Positions 44,387 through 53,108 are shown, counted from the stretch's first letter. The stretch: 64,000 nucleotides of DNA from Acidobacteriaceae bacterium KBS 83 (GCA_000381585.1 KB906739.1:372001-436000); one strand, 5' to 3'. Notes: a model not told the origin generated them from the letters alone. Program-made: numbers and translations.

Positions 44387-45250
44387 ATGCAGACCCCGAA
44401 ACACGTCGTCCTCGCGACAGACCTGACGCTTGCGGCTGACCCGTGCGTGACTGTTTCTGCCCGATTCGCAAAGGCTCTTTACGCAGACATCAGCCTCTTC
44501 CATGTCTTTCAGTACGTGCCCGAGCATCGCTACCGCGTGCCGGTTAACTGGATGATTCATGAACTGCGTCAGAAGGCTGAGCTGAGGCTGGACCTAGTAC
44601 GGCAAAGGCTGGCGGACCTTGAAGTCGCGGCTCATGTCTCCGTTGTTGAGGGCTACGACCCTTGCCGGCAGATCCTCAGCTTCCTGTCCGGCATCGACAG
44701 CCCCTTGGCTGTGATGGGCACCCATGCCTCAGCGGGAATCGAACGCTTCATCCTTGGATCTACAGCAGAGGCCGTGCTGCGCCAAGCACGTTGCCCAGTT
44801 GTAACTATGGGCCCATTTGCAGAAACGAGTGAACTCGATCAGTTCCGACGCATTTTGATTGCGTCCCACCGGCCAGAAGATCTCGATGGGCTTGTAAGCA
44901 ATGCTCTTCCACTGCTTCACCCGATCTGCGGGGTCCTCGAGATCCTTCACGTTATCTCCTCGCCGGATGAACCGATGCCTTTTGAAGACCGTGAATCACT
45001 GGTCGCTACCCTGGAGCAGAAGGGTATCGGTCGGAAGCGAATCAAATTCCAAAAACTGCATGGGAAGAGCGTGGCGCAGGCTGTGGTCAACGAGGCGGAG
45101 CGCGATTCTACGGAACTGATTGTGCTCGGTGCACGCGGCTCCTCAGAGGCCGCAACACATAAAGCGCCTGGTATTGCCATTCAGATCGTTGCCGCAGCGC
45201 CATGTCCCGTCTTGACTCTTCGCCGCTCAAGCCGAAGTGAAGCGCCCTAA
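44387..45250 (+). CDS. Tandem-domain universal stress protein
   Basis: 287 residues from ATG 44387 (CGGAGTGACT upstream). Domain 1: PKHVVLATDLTLAADPCVTV and loop GTHASAGIERFILGS, where the second Gly is Ala. Domain 2: QFRRILIASHRPEDLDGLVS, LEILHVISSPDEP, STELIVLGARGSSEAATHKA, CPVLTLRRS. It is divergent from the metal ATPase gene across two CRP-type dyads. Domain 1 is shifted from the consensus, suggesting altered nucleotide binding. Confidence 0.9.
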   Translation: MQTPKHVVLATDLTLAADPCVTVSARFAKALYADISLFHVFQYVPEHRYRVPVNWMIHELRQKAELRLDLVRQRLADLEVAAHVSVVEGYDPCRQILSFLSGIDSPLAVMGTHASAGIERFILGSTAEAVLRQARCPVVTMGPFAETSELDQFRRILIASHRPEDLDGLVSNALPLLHPICGVLEILHVISSPDEPMPFEDRESLVATLEQKGIGRKRIKFQKLHGKSVAQAVVNEAERDSTELIVLGARGSSEAATHKAPGIAIQIVAAAPCPVLTLRRSSRSEAP

Positions 45251-45483
45251 AACCACAACGCAGTGGGAACCGCACGACCATCTCAGCATTCCTGTTCAGA
45301 TGTGTCTTCACTGAGACATGCGGGTAGCACGGTGGCGGTAGTCCGTCGCGCCTAAGATAAGACAATCGATCTGCGCTGTTACAGAATTAGAGCGACTCGC
45401 TCGACCACGGCGCGCGTGGCGCGATCCAACATGTGTTTCCCCGGGCACTCAGTCTTGCATCTGCGCACAAACTGTGGGCGCAT

Positions 45484-46201
45484 CTACATCGATGCAAGTG
45501 TGAGAACGGGACACGGTACAGAGGCGATTATAGAGGACGTTATTCCCATGGGGAAATGTGACGCAAATGCGCCGCTCTGCTGAATACCCGGTGTGATGAA
45601 TCGAGCGTTCCTGTCTAAAGCGACTCTGATTACTGAAGCAGAGACCGAGGGACCATACACGATATGGTAGTGTTCTGGTCTTAGGATCACGTCGTTGCGC
45701 CTGGCACGTCGGCAAGTGAACCGCCTTTGGGCCAAGTATTAAACTCGGACACTTTAATCTTCGAAAGATCGCTTCAGTCGCGCATCCCTTCAGAAGTCGC
45801 CGCTCATTGTCTTGGCTCTCCATCGTGAGAACCACCAAGTCAAATCCGTATTCTTGCGTGATCTCGTCGATCGAAGCGGCATCAAGTGAGCGCCTTCGAA
45901 TCTCCAATATGTCGATCTTATTCGTCCGCGTCAACCAATCAGGCAGTTCGGCAACGTTAAGAGTCTGTCGATTCTCTGAAGCAGATTTCAAGATTACGAT
46001 CTCGCCCGTGGCTTGATCGACCAGGTTATGCGCTGCATCGAATGCGTCCGAGAGCTGACTATTATTCTCGACTATAAGCAGTGCCCGACGAAAAGCCTGA
46101 ACGCGAAGGTGCTCATGCGGGCGTGACGGCAGAGTGACCCCACTATCCTGACTGACTGCGCCGACAGGCGCTTCGTTGCGCTCCAATCCATTGATCCGCA
46201 T
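45484..46201 (-). pseudogene. Decayed universal stress protein gene with frameshift
   Basis: The first frame (from 46201) shows a weak USP pattern: RRALLIVENNSQLSDAFDAA, YGFDLVVLTMESQDNERRLL and ATEAIFRRLKCPSLILGPKA. After about 45715 the USP C-terminus continues in another frame: FITPGIQQSGAFASHFPMG, then ITSSIIASVPCPVLTLASM. A frameshift near 45700 separates them. The G-x2-G-x9-G-S loop is lost. The uncorrected frame runs on to 45449 as unrelated sequence. Confidence 0.65.
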
Positions 46202-46482
46202 GCGTAGATCCTTGAGCCGCTTTCCCGGTTTGGAGAGTCGGCTAGTCGAAATACAAGCCTAAGATCTGCCCCAGGGCTTATCGCGTGGGCTTCGGTAGCG
46301 AGCCTACTGACCACGAGCACTTCTCCAGTGCGGTCGAGTCGAAGGGTATTTCCTTTCGCGCACTCATCACAGAGCCAATAGTGGCGAGTGCGATCCTCGG
46401 CCGTCCGCAGAGCATAAATCTCGCCGAGGGCGGCCAGGCCGCGTGACGGTGCAGCTTGGCATCCGCTACCACGATCAATCAT
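46072..46482 (-). CDS. Small protein with a possible zinc-ribbon segment
   Basis: The ATG at 46482 begins a frame whose residues 17-58 look like a genuine conserved piece (AALGEIYALRTAEDRTRHYW, then LCDECAKGNTLRLDRTGEV). A single C-x2-C could bind metal in a dimer. The later part overlaps the decayed USP gene and is probably not native, so the real stop may have been lost. I recall similar short Cys-containing hypothetical proteins from Acidobacteria but no named family. Confidence 0.35.
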   Translation of the reverse strand: MIDRGSGCQAAPSRGLAALGEIYALRTAEDRTRHYWLCDECAKGNTLRLDRTGEVLVVSRLATEAHAISPGADLRLVFRLADSPNRESGSRIYACGSMDWSATKRLSAQSVRIVGSLCRHARMSTFAFRLFVGHCL

Positions 46483-46555
46483 TTACTAACCTCAATCGAA
46501 GGCGACGAACTCGCTTCCCTTCCTTGCCAGTTGACCTCCCGTCGAATGTTGCCAC

Positions 46556-46571
46556 TGTGATTGCCGTCACG
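46556..46571. promoter_or_regulatory. CRP-type dyad upstream of the HdeD-like gene
   Basis: TGTGATTGCCGTCACG, 71 bases before the ATG at 46643, matching the 66-69 base spacing seen at three USP genes. Confidence 0.68.
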
Positions 46572-46642
46572 CCCTACTGTATCCAGGATTACGTACTTCC
46601 CCGGATTCCTGGTCCATCCTGCACATAGACAGGAGCTTCCCA

Positions 46643-47290
46643 ATGCACACTTATGACAAGTATTGGCTCACGAACCTAGGGCGGGGAGTACTTGCGTTGC
46701 TCGCGAGCGTTGGCGCCGGCCTTCTTCCATCGGTTGTCTCCTCTACCATAAATAGTGTGCTCTTCCTACCAATTGCGGTGGCTATCTCAATGCTGTGTCT
46801 TTCCCTGTACGGCATCTTGGACAGCTCTCTTCTCGTCGTTACCGGCTGTATCCTTCCGAAGAACCGGAAGGTCCATTGGCTCGTCATTCTGCAGGGCTTA
46901 ACAGGACTGGTCTTGCTTGTTGCTTTGACAGTCCTCTCCGGTGACGGTCTCAATCTGCTGTTTTTCGTACTCTTCGCCGGGCTGCAAGCGCTCTTCACGG
47001 CCCTAGCGGAAATGACTATAGCCATCCGGGCAAAACACCATCAAGGTACTGCTTGGCTGCTGATGTGCGCGGGGATCTCCCTCACATGCAGTATTGCGTT
47101 GTTGCTAGGTCGAAATCTTTCAGCTTTCGAGCAAGCCGCGTTGATCTTTTTCTATCTCTTGCTTTTAGGCGCCAGTCTCACGGTACTTTCCCTGAGGATG
47201 CTCTATATCGAGGAGTCTCCGTCGCATCGGTTCGGCCTTTGGAATGCGGTAACTGGTGGCGCCAAGGCTAGACGGGGAGCAACCGCCTGA
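46643..47290 (+). CDS. HdeD/DUF308-like integral membrane protein
   Basis: 215 residues, CAGGAGCTTCCCA before the ATG. Six hydrophobic helices arranged in three pairs (for example GVLALLASVGAGLLPSVVSS, WLVILQGLTGLVLLVALTVL, AALIFFYLLLLGASLTVLSL), as in HdeD/DUF308 proteins, some of which support acid resistance in enterobacteria. The C-terminal tail is basic. It is preceded by a CRP-type dyad at the typical distance. Confidence 0.68.
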   Translation: MHTYDKYWLTNLGRGVLALLASVGAGLLPSVVSSTINSVLFLPIAVAISMLCLSLYGILDSSLLVVTGCILPKNRKVHWLVILQGLTGLVLLVALTVLSGDGLNLLFFVLFAGLQALFTALAEMTIAIRAKHHQGTAWLLMCAGISLTCSIALLLGRNLSAFEQAALIFFYLLLLGASLTVLSLRMLYIEESPSHRFGLWNAVTGGAKARRGATA

Positions 47291-47366
47291 CGGTTGCCCG
47301 GAAGCTTCTAGCTCTAGTCCGGTCAGCTAGGCGGCTCGGACGGTTAACAGATTGGAGTAGCTGAAT

Positions 47367-47549
47367 ATGCATACCGTTACGATCGACAACCCGTCGGCCT
47401 TCGCGACTGGTGCTCGAAGGTCGTCGCAAATGCGATTGCATTCTCTGCGGCGGCGGCTCGTGACCATTCGGGCAGCAGCTTTACGGGCACTGTTCGAGGT
47501 TGGCGCCATTGTCATCCTCGTCTTGATTCCTTGGAATACCGCCAGCTAA
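47367..47549 (+). CDS. Possible small single-helix membrane protein
   Basis: 60 residues. A basic first half (RRSSQMRLHSLRRRLVT) is followed by one hydrophobic helix (LFEVGAIVILVLIPW). TTGGAG lies 11 bases upstream of the ATG. No family is recognised. It sits between the HdeD-like gene and two CRP-type dyads. Confidence 0.38.
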   Translation: MHTVTIDNPSAFATGARRSSQMRLHSLRRRLVTIRAAALRALFEVGAIVILVLIPWNTAS

Positions 47550-47613
47550 CAGGGCTACGATCCGTTTTCATTGGAAACACTGGTGCTTGCACCGACGCTC
47601 ACCTTACGGTGCA

Positions 47614-47629
47614 CGTGATAACAGTCACT
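47614..47629. promoter_or_regulatory. CRP-type dyad, distal site of the secreted propeller gene
   Basis: CGTGATAACAGTCACT, 193 bases before the ATG at 47823 and 99 bases from the proximal dyad. Confidence 0.55.
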
Positions 47630-47728
47630 GCAAGTGGCAAAAACGAACGAAAATCCACCCACCATGCGCAAATAGTTCGATCGCCAAAACCCACGGTCTC
47701 GAACGGATGCGTGGATACCTGAATTTGA

Positions 47729-47744
47729 TGTGACGCTAATCACT
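47729..47744. promoter_or_regulatory. CRP-type dyad, proximal site of the secreted propeller gene
   Basis: TGTGACGCTAATCACT, 78 bases before the ATG at 47823. Confidence 0.68.
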
Positions 47745-47822
47745 GCATGTAAGGCCCTTTGGGTAGTACGAATAGGCGAAATCATTCGCTGCGATTGCAG
47801 TAGATACGGGAGGACTCCCAGA

Positions 47823-49022
47823 ATGACACACCCAGTCACGCCTATCCTCACCCTTGTGCTTGCCGTCACCTTTTCCATAGCAGCCGGCGGAACCCAAGCC
47901 CTCCCGAACCAGTCGGCCGCTGCCACCACACCCGCCAACGTCGCTCGTGTTTACGTTCAGACCGCAAAAGGGGTGAACGTTTACACCACTTCGTCAACCG
48001 GCATGCTGACCCTGGTGTCGGGCTCGCCCTTCAAGAACACCGTAGGCCTGATGATCGGCACCGCCGGAAGTCACTTGATCACGGTAGGCACCCACTACAT
48101 TCATTCGTACGCGATCAAATCCACCGGCGGGATCGGGGCGCAGGCGGCGCAGACCAACTCGGCACTCTACGCGTCCGGGGAGTGCGGCACTACCTTGGGG
48201 GGCACGATCGATCGCACTGGCACCGAGGCCTATATCCAACAAGGAACGTTTGACTACGCCTGCAATGGCTTGCAGTCCTTTGAGATCGATGCGACCACCG
48301 GCGCATTCACGTTTGGCGGGGTCGCGTGGAGCTTCTGCGGCACTGGCGGCTGTGCCATCCGGAGCCCCTTTGTCGTTGCCGGGAATAACGGCCACGGCTA
48401 TACCTTCTCGGAGGCTTATTGTGACAACAGCTTCGCGGCCTTTTACCGCGACAGATTTGGGGTAATGAACCTCGACTACCCCAACATCACGTTCCCGCCC
48501 CCCGGCGGGGGAATGGGGCCTTATTATTCCCCGGTCTCGATGGCCTCCGACAACCAGAACGTGCCCATGGGCCACATGGCGGTAGCCCTTCAGAAGAACT
48601 ACGAATACCCCTGCGGCCCCTCTTTGCCGCCCGTACTTGCCTCTTACACCAACGACTACTACGGCAACCTTTTCTACAACGGCGCTACGCTCAAACCCGC
48701 GATCTACCCGGCGTCGATGGCGATCAACCCTCAGGGCAATCTCCTGGCGGTGAGCGGGCCCGGCTCCGCGGGCATGAAGGAAGGACCGGGTCTTCAGGTC
48801 TTCCACTTCAACGGAGCCAAGCCCATCACCGGGTACTCCAATATCCTCACCACGGACCCCATCAACAGCGTCGCCTGGGACAAGAGCAATCACCTCTACG
48901 CCACCAGCCGTGCCACCAACAAGCTGTATGTCTTCACCATCACGCCGACCTCCATCAAGCCGGTCGCTGGATCACCATTCACGCTCAGTGGCCCCAGCGC
49001 TCTTGTGGTTCGACCGATGTAG
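47823..49022 (+). CDS. Exported beta-propeller (lactonase/YVTN-like) protein
   Basis: 399 residues from ATG 47823, behind CGGGAGG; the frame extends 31 codons upstream but overlaps the proximal dyad. Signal peptide: PVTPILTLVLAVTFSIAAGG. Blade-like segments follow (RVYVQTAKGVNVYTTSSTGM, LTLVSGSPFKN, LQVFHFNGAKPITGYSNIL, LYVFTITPTSIKPVAGSPF), typical of 6-phosphogluconolactonase-like and YVTN propellers. Six or more Cys residues suggest disulfides and a periplasmic or extracellular location. The function is unknown. Its two upstream dyads make it a probable regulon member. Confidence 0.75.
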   Translation: MTHPVTPILTLVLAVTFSIAAGGTQALPNQSAAATTPANVARVYVQTAKGVNVYTTSSTGMLTLVSGSPFKNTVGLMIGTAGSHLITVGTHYIHSYAIKSTGGIGAQAAQTNSALYASGECGTTLGGTIDRTGTEAYIQQGTFDYACNGLQSFEIDATTGAFTFGGVAWSFCGTGGCAIRSPFVVAGNNGHGYTFSEAYCDNSFAAFYRDRFGVMNLDYPNITFPPPGGGMGPYYSPVSMASDNQNVPMGHMAVALQKNYEYPCGPSLPPVLASYTNDYYGNLFYNGATLKPAIYPASMAINPQGNLLAVSGPGSAGMKEGPGLQVFHFNGAKPITGYSNILTTDPINSVAWDKSNHLYATSRATNKLYVFTITPTSIKPVAGSPFTLSGPSALVVRPM

Positions 49023-49087
49023 CCAAGCGATGGGGAGAGCTGAGACGCCATCCCCATCGCCCCATGCCTACCCCGACTTGACCAGAG

Positions 49088-49327
49088 TTGGAATGTGCCC
49101 CGCAAACATTTCAACCGATCGTTCGGCTGAACCGTGACACCGGGGAGCGCGAGATTGTCCTGTTGCGTTGGGGACTAGTTCCCTCGTTAAGCGAAAGACC
49201 CGAGCATTGGTCTGCGCACGATCAACGCGAACGCAGAAACGATCACAACAGCGCCTGCATTCAGGAAGGCACCCTTTCAAACAACTGGTCAGAGAAGCTC
49301 GTTCTCGTCGCAGATCCGGGCCGCTGA
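49088..49327 (+). pseudogene. Fragment of a SRAP (HMCES/YedK) family protein
   Basis: The sequence starts inside the family's conserved core: PQTFQPIVRLNRDTGEREIV, LLRWGLVPSLS. It then shifts frame at about 49180 and continues AKDPSIGLRTINANAETITT, APAFRKAPF. The catalytic N-terminal Cys2 region and the C-terminal half are absent. SRAP proteins cross-link to abasic sites in single-stranded DNA; this copy cannot function. Confidence 0.75.
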
Positions 49328-49599
49328 TGCCGCGTTGTTCCAGATACCGCCAGCACGCCTTTTTTCCCGTTACCACTGATGCGCATCAGTTCCGCACACA
49401 GGGCTGCTGGATTCGCCTTCCGTTCCGCGATGAGAGCCGCCTCCGCAAGCCACTTCGTGCGGTTTCTTCGTCGATTCGGCGGCCGGCCTACACCGCACCC
49501 CTTCAGGAAACGCCAACAGTCCTGCTTCTCATATCCTGGAATTCGAGCCAGTTCAGCGCATTTCTCAATGGGTGTTGCTTCTCCCTGGGCGATTACCAC
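49261..49599 (-). pseudogene. Remnant with tandem helix-turn-helix-like repeats
   Basis: Two similar blocks are visible: KCAELARIPGYEKQDCWRFL with KGCGVGRPPNRRRNR, and LCAELMRISGNGKK. The second block continues, after a one-base shift near 49370, as ACWRYLEQRGISGPDLRRER. Each block looks like a small DNA-binding helix-turn-helix, ending in a basic tail. The 3' part is antisense to the SRAP fragment and the start is unclear, so this is probably a broken gene. The family is not recognised. Confidence 0.35.
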
Positions 49600-50329
49600 G
49601 GTCTCCGGAGGCCAGTAGAATCGGCCGCTTACAGCCGAATGCTAAACCCCGGAGTGCACATGTTTTCAACGGAGTAGACAGGGAGCGGAGAGAACAATTT
49701 GGAACCGTTTCGGCGCGCAATTCGGCGAAGCTTTCTAAACTAATAATCGGCCAATGAACCCCGAAATCCAGTAATAGCTGCTTCTTTGCTGAAGTTCTTG
49801 TGGTTGCTATGGAGAGTGCTCCCTGAGCCTTCACAACCTGTATGGCTGCGAGCCCGACTGAAGAGCTTGCGGCCGTGAGCAGCACCGTATCGCCTGGACC
49901 TACTTTGGCAAACTCTACGAGAGCGCCGTATGCAGTCGCGTACTGCATCCAGACGGCCGCTCCTTCGACGGATGGCAGCGATAGGGGCAGTTCCGCGACG
50001 TCGTACGCTGGCACAACGGCTCTTTCTCCTAGCACAGGGTACCGGTTCATGGAATAGCCAGGGATCGTTCCGATCCGTTTGCCTATGAGTGAGGAATCTA
50101 CCCCTTCCCCGACTGCCGTAACTGTTCCGACTACCTCATAGCCAAGGCCGGAGGGAAATTCAGGCTGCTGGGAGTAGTTCCCACGGTAGTACATGCTTTC
50201 AGCCCGATTCAGGCCGACTGCTGCGACATCGATGGCGACCTCGCCCGCCTCAGGATGCCTTACCTGCACTTCCTCAATCTGTAAGACTTCGGGACCGCCG
50301 AGCTTGTGGAACCTTACTGCTTTTGGCAT
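49565..50329 (-). pseudogene. Truncated zinc-independent quinone oxidoreductase/alcohol dehydrogenase (MDR family)
   Basis: ATG 50329 with CAGGAGG 8 bases upstream. The N-terminal GroES-like domain is complete (MPKAVRFHKLGGPEVLQIEE, VGLNRAESMYYRGNYSQQPE, SGLGYEVVGTVTAVGEG). The first half of the NAD(P) fold is present (GDTVLLTAASSSVGLAAIQV). After about residue 195 the family sequence stops and about 60 unrelated residues follow. Roughly 100 residues including the rest of the nucleotide-binding domain are missing, so activity is unlikely. Confidence 0.72.
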
Positions 50330-50624
50330 ACATCTGCCTCCTGAGTGCAAAATAGAGGCTGCCGCCCCGGTAAAAGATTAGGCCGCGAACAGGACTTGCC
50401 TCCTCCAGTCGAACTGGCGAAGCGTTCCTTGAGTTCGGATGACGAGCTAGATGTTCCTTCGCAAACGGGCACACGATGCGGAGCCGGGACGAATCACGCG
50501 AGGCCAATTGGATTCTACGAGCTTTCCTCCAATGCCCATAGAGCGGGCGCCGCCTGGCGATTCCGGCAGACGGCTACCGATTTTGATCACGGGCTCGTGA
50601 AAATACCACTCCTACGACGAGCTG

Positions 50625-50984
50625 TTAAGCCAATTTAAAATCATCGAGAACAGATGGATAGCTGAACGTGACTAGGACGGAACATCCTGTCTTCGTCGTA
50701 TGGGGACCGTGAATGGTATTTGGCTTGATATTGAATATCGTGCCCTTCGGATACGAGATGCCTTCGCTTATGAAGTCACCGTCAAGGACGTACGACATTT
50801 CGGTGGTTCGCTCGTGTAGGTGTCTTGGGATTTCGCTCCCCGGCTCCATTATCAGTAAGGCCACTGCTGGACCCAAGGACGGTTCACTATTTAAGACTTT
50901 GAGGGTAGCATCCCCTTTGGTCTTTGGAAATGGTGCTGGTATAGCCTCGATCTTCGAGGCTTCGACAGTTTGTGTAACACTCAT
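50625..50984 (-). CDS. Small cupin-domain protein
   Basis: 119 residues, AAGGAGAATGTT before the ATG. Single cupin: IMEPGSEIPRHLHERTTEMS (His-x-His and Glu ligands), YVLDGDFISEGISYPKGTIF, NIKPNTIHGPHTTKTG. Likely a cytoplasmic metal-dependent dioxygenase-like or sensor protein; the substrate is unknown. Confidence 0.82.
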   Translation of the reverse strand: MSVTQTVEASKIEAIPAPFPKTKGDATLKVLNSEPSLGPAVALLIMEPGSEIPRHLHERTTEMSYVLDGDFISEGISYPKGTIFNIKPNTIHGPHTTKTGCSVLVTFSYPSVLDDFKLA

Positions 50985-51141
50985 AACATTCTCCTTCTTT
51001 TTGTCTCCCGTACTCCAATCGCTAACGCAAAAGGTCGAGAGCGCGGAATACTTGTAGGCTAATCATCAAATCGGACAAGTTGGCTGACCTTCAGAACAGC
51101 CGGAGGCCTGACGTTTTCTATAGGAGCGTTGTTCTGCTGTC

Positions 51142-51775
51142 TTATTCGAGTTCCAAGAGGCCACGTCGAAAGCCGATGGTCACGGCGTGGGTCCGGTCAT
51201 TTGCCTGGAGCTTGTCGACAATGTTCCTGATATGGAAATTGACCGTCGTTTCGCAAATTCCTAAGTGATGGGCGATCTGTTTTGTTCTTATAGCCATCTC
51301 GGATCAGCCTCAGAACTGAGATCTCTCGTGGAGAAGACTCCTCCTGTCCTAGATGTTCTGTGATCGTGCTCGCTACCTCGGAAGGGATGTGTCTACGACC
51401 CTCAGAGACCCAACGGATCACGCCCAGCATCTCCGCTTTTGGGGTGTTCTTCAGAACATAGGCGGCAGCCCCCGCATTGAGCGCACGGCGTACGACCATA
51501 TCTTGTTTCGAAGTGGTCACCATCATCACGTTCGCTCGAGGGCTTTCCTTCCGAATGGCAATCAGCGCATCGGTACCGCTAGCGCCCGGAAGTCTCTGAC
51601 CCATAATCGTCACGTCTGGGCGGAGGCGACGAAACTGAGAAAGAGCATCCTCCGCGTTCTCCGCCTGACCGACAAGGAGCAAATCAGGCTGCAATTGGAT
51701 GAGCATACTCAACCCTTCGCGAAAAATCGGTTGGTCATCGACCAACAATATCCGTATGGGTTTCGGTGGTGGCAT
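51142..51775 (-). pseudogene. NarL/LuxR-type response regulator with frameshift and altered receiver
   Basis: ATG 51775 (TGGAAG upstream). The receiver has DD in IRILLVDDQPIF and Lys in YVLKNTPK. The phospho-acceptor position, normally Asp in a LMD-x-R motif, reads IMGQRLPGASG (Gly). The LuxR helix-turn-helix begins REISVLRLIRDGYKNK. After a run of four T (51280-51283, plus strand) it continues in the next frame as QIAHHLGICETTVNFHIRNI, VDKLQANDRT, ending LLELE at 51142. One extra base therefore splits the DNA-binding domain. Confidence 0.75.
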
Positions 51776-51992
51776 ATCGCACTTCCAATCAAAGCTATAT
51801 ATATCTCTCAATCGAACGACGGTAAAACGGCTCTACCGCACACTGGACTATCGTCGCGATGGCATCTGGTTACATCATGGACAGCAAACGGCTCTCCTGG
51901 AGTTCGAGCTCTCGCCGCTTGAATTCCCTGTTTCTATTACGCGGAGCGTTCCCGCTATCGAAGTTAGTGTTGTTCGTGATCGGATCTCCGGC

Positions 51993-52508
51993 TCAGTTTC
52001 GTAATCGATTCAGGAGCTTGTCCAACGTGAATCGGTCAGGCTCCCAGAACGGCAGTAAGAATGCCGCAGCGGCCGCCGAGAAGACCGAATAGTCGAATGG
52101 CGTCTTAATGCCAAGACCTGTGGCCATACCCATAGCAAATGACAAAAGGAGAAGACCGGAGAGGACGGAGGTCATCTGTGTTTTGAAGCCTGCGATGAGC
52201 AATATCCCAAAGAGTGTCTCCGCGACGGTAGCTGCCCATGCAAAAGACACCGTCAATGAACGGGGGAAGAGAGACATCACCGCGCCCGTGTATTCCACGA
52301 AATGAGCAAAATCTCCCCAGGATACGTTCTTTGCTCCATATGGCCCCAGTAGGCCAAAACGATCAGCCACAGCGGATAGAAAGGAAGCTCCCAGCGCAAA
52401 CCGTACGAACAGACGGACAATCTCTGTCCAAGTCTCGGTGGACTGCGCGCCTTTGAATTCATACGTGCCTCCACGTAAGGAATATTGTTTTATGAAAAAT
52501 GGGTTCAT
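51993..52508 (-). CDS. DoxX-family membrane protein
   Basis: 171 residues. Four hydrophobic helices (for example FVRFALGASFLSAVADRFGL, VAETLFGILLIAGFKTQMTS, VLSGLLLLSFAMGMATGLGI, YSVFSAAAAAFLLPFW) preceded by a 25-residue polar N-terminus. DoxX/DoxD-like proteins link to quinones, thiol and oxidative stress responses, but most are uncharacterised. 28 bases separate it from the upstream exported cupin gene, suggesting an operon. Confidence 0.8.
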   Translation of the reverse strand: MNPFFIKQYSLRGGTYEFKGAQSTETWTEIVRLFVRFALGASFLSAVADRFGLLGPYGAKNVSWGDFAHFVEYTGAVMSLFPRSLTVSFAWAATVAETLFGILLIAGFKTQMTSVLSGLLLLSFAMGMATGLGIKTPFDYSVFSAAAAAFLLPFWEPDRFTLDKLLNRLRN

Positions 52509-52536
52509 CAGATAAATTCAATGCTCGCGTCCGAAG

Positions 52537-52932
52537 CTAGGGAACGGGAGTGAGAACCGGTGCTCCTTCATTTTTGATAAAAAATACGACGAACTTCGCT
52601 GGTTTCGTCTTACTCGCGTTACGGCTTACGGTATGAACGTCTTCAGGTGATTCGTAAAATACCTGCCCGGGACCAAGCCGCCGAAGGGCGCCTCCGCGAA
52701 CTTGCATCTCAACTTCCCCGTCGAGAACATAGACAACCGCGTGCGCATCATGTCGGTGGATCGCATCGACGGCTCCTGGGGCGTAACTGACAGTAATGAC
52801 TTCAATCTCTTTACCCGGTGCTTCCGGAAGCCGTTTCGTAAGGAGCGTATTCACTTGCTGGGCATGCGTTGCCGTGGCAAATCCGAAGGTAAAGATAAAT
52901 ACAGAGATGATGAGCTTCTTCATGTCATGCAT
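52537..52932 (-). CDS. Exported cupin-domain protein
   Basis: 131 residues with a signal peptide (MKKLIISVFIFTFGFATATHA; the second ATG at 52923 may be the start). The cupin contains YAPGAVDAIHRHDAHAVVYV, LDGEVEMQVRGGALRRLGPG and SPEDVHTVSRNAS with His ligands. It is predicted to be periplasmic. It lies directly upstream of the DoxX gene in the same direction. Confidence 0.85.
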   Translation of the reverse strand: MHDMKKLIISVFIFTFGFATATHAQQVNTLLTKRLPEAPGKEIEVITVSYAPGAVDAIHRHDAHAVVYVLDGEVEMQVRGGALRRLGPGQVFYESPEDVHTVSRNASKTKPAKFVVFFIKNEGAPVLTPVP

Positions 52933-52970
52933 CGCTTCTGTCCTTACGGTGATGTGCTGCGATAACCGGC

Positions 52971-53108
52971 TTAACCGATCTTGTGTGGCTGATACTCACC
53001 TGCAAGCTTGCGGAAACCAATCGCAAATCGATTCCAACCGTTGATCGTGATCTTGCGGCCAGTGTTCCCGAGTCGATCGTGCGAGCTAAGCACCATCAAG
53101 ATCTTCAT
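52971..53108 (-). pseudogene. N-terminal fragment of a DJ-1/PfpI-family protein
   Basis: ATG 53108, or 53114, behind AGAAGGAG, gives MKILMVLSSHDRLGNTGRKI, the start of the PfpI/glyoxalase III-like family, then unrelated residues and a stop at 52971. The catalytic Cys region is missing. Only about 20 residues are family-like. Confidence 0.5.

Noticed and set aside
47994-48893. 299-codon minus-strand frame
   Set aside because: Antisense to the exported propeller gene; Val/Gly/Arg-rich shadow composition without domains.
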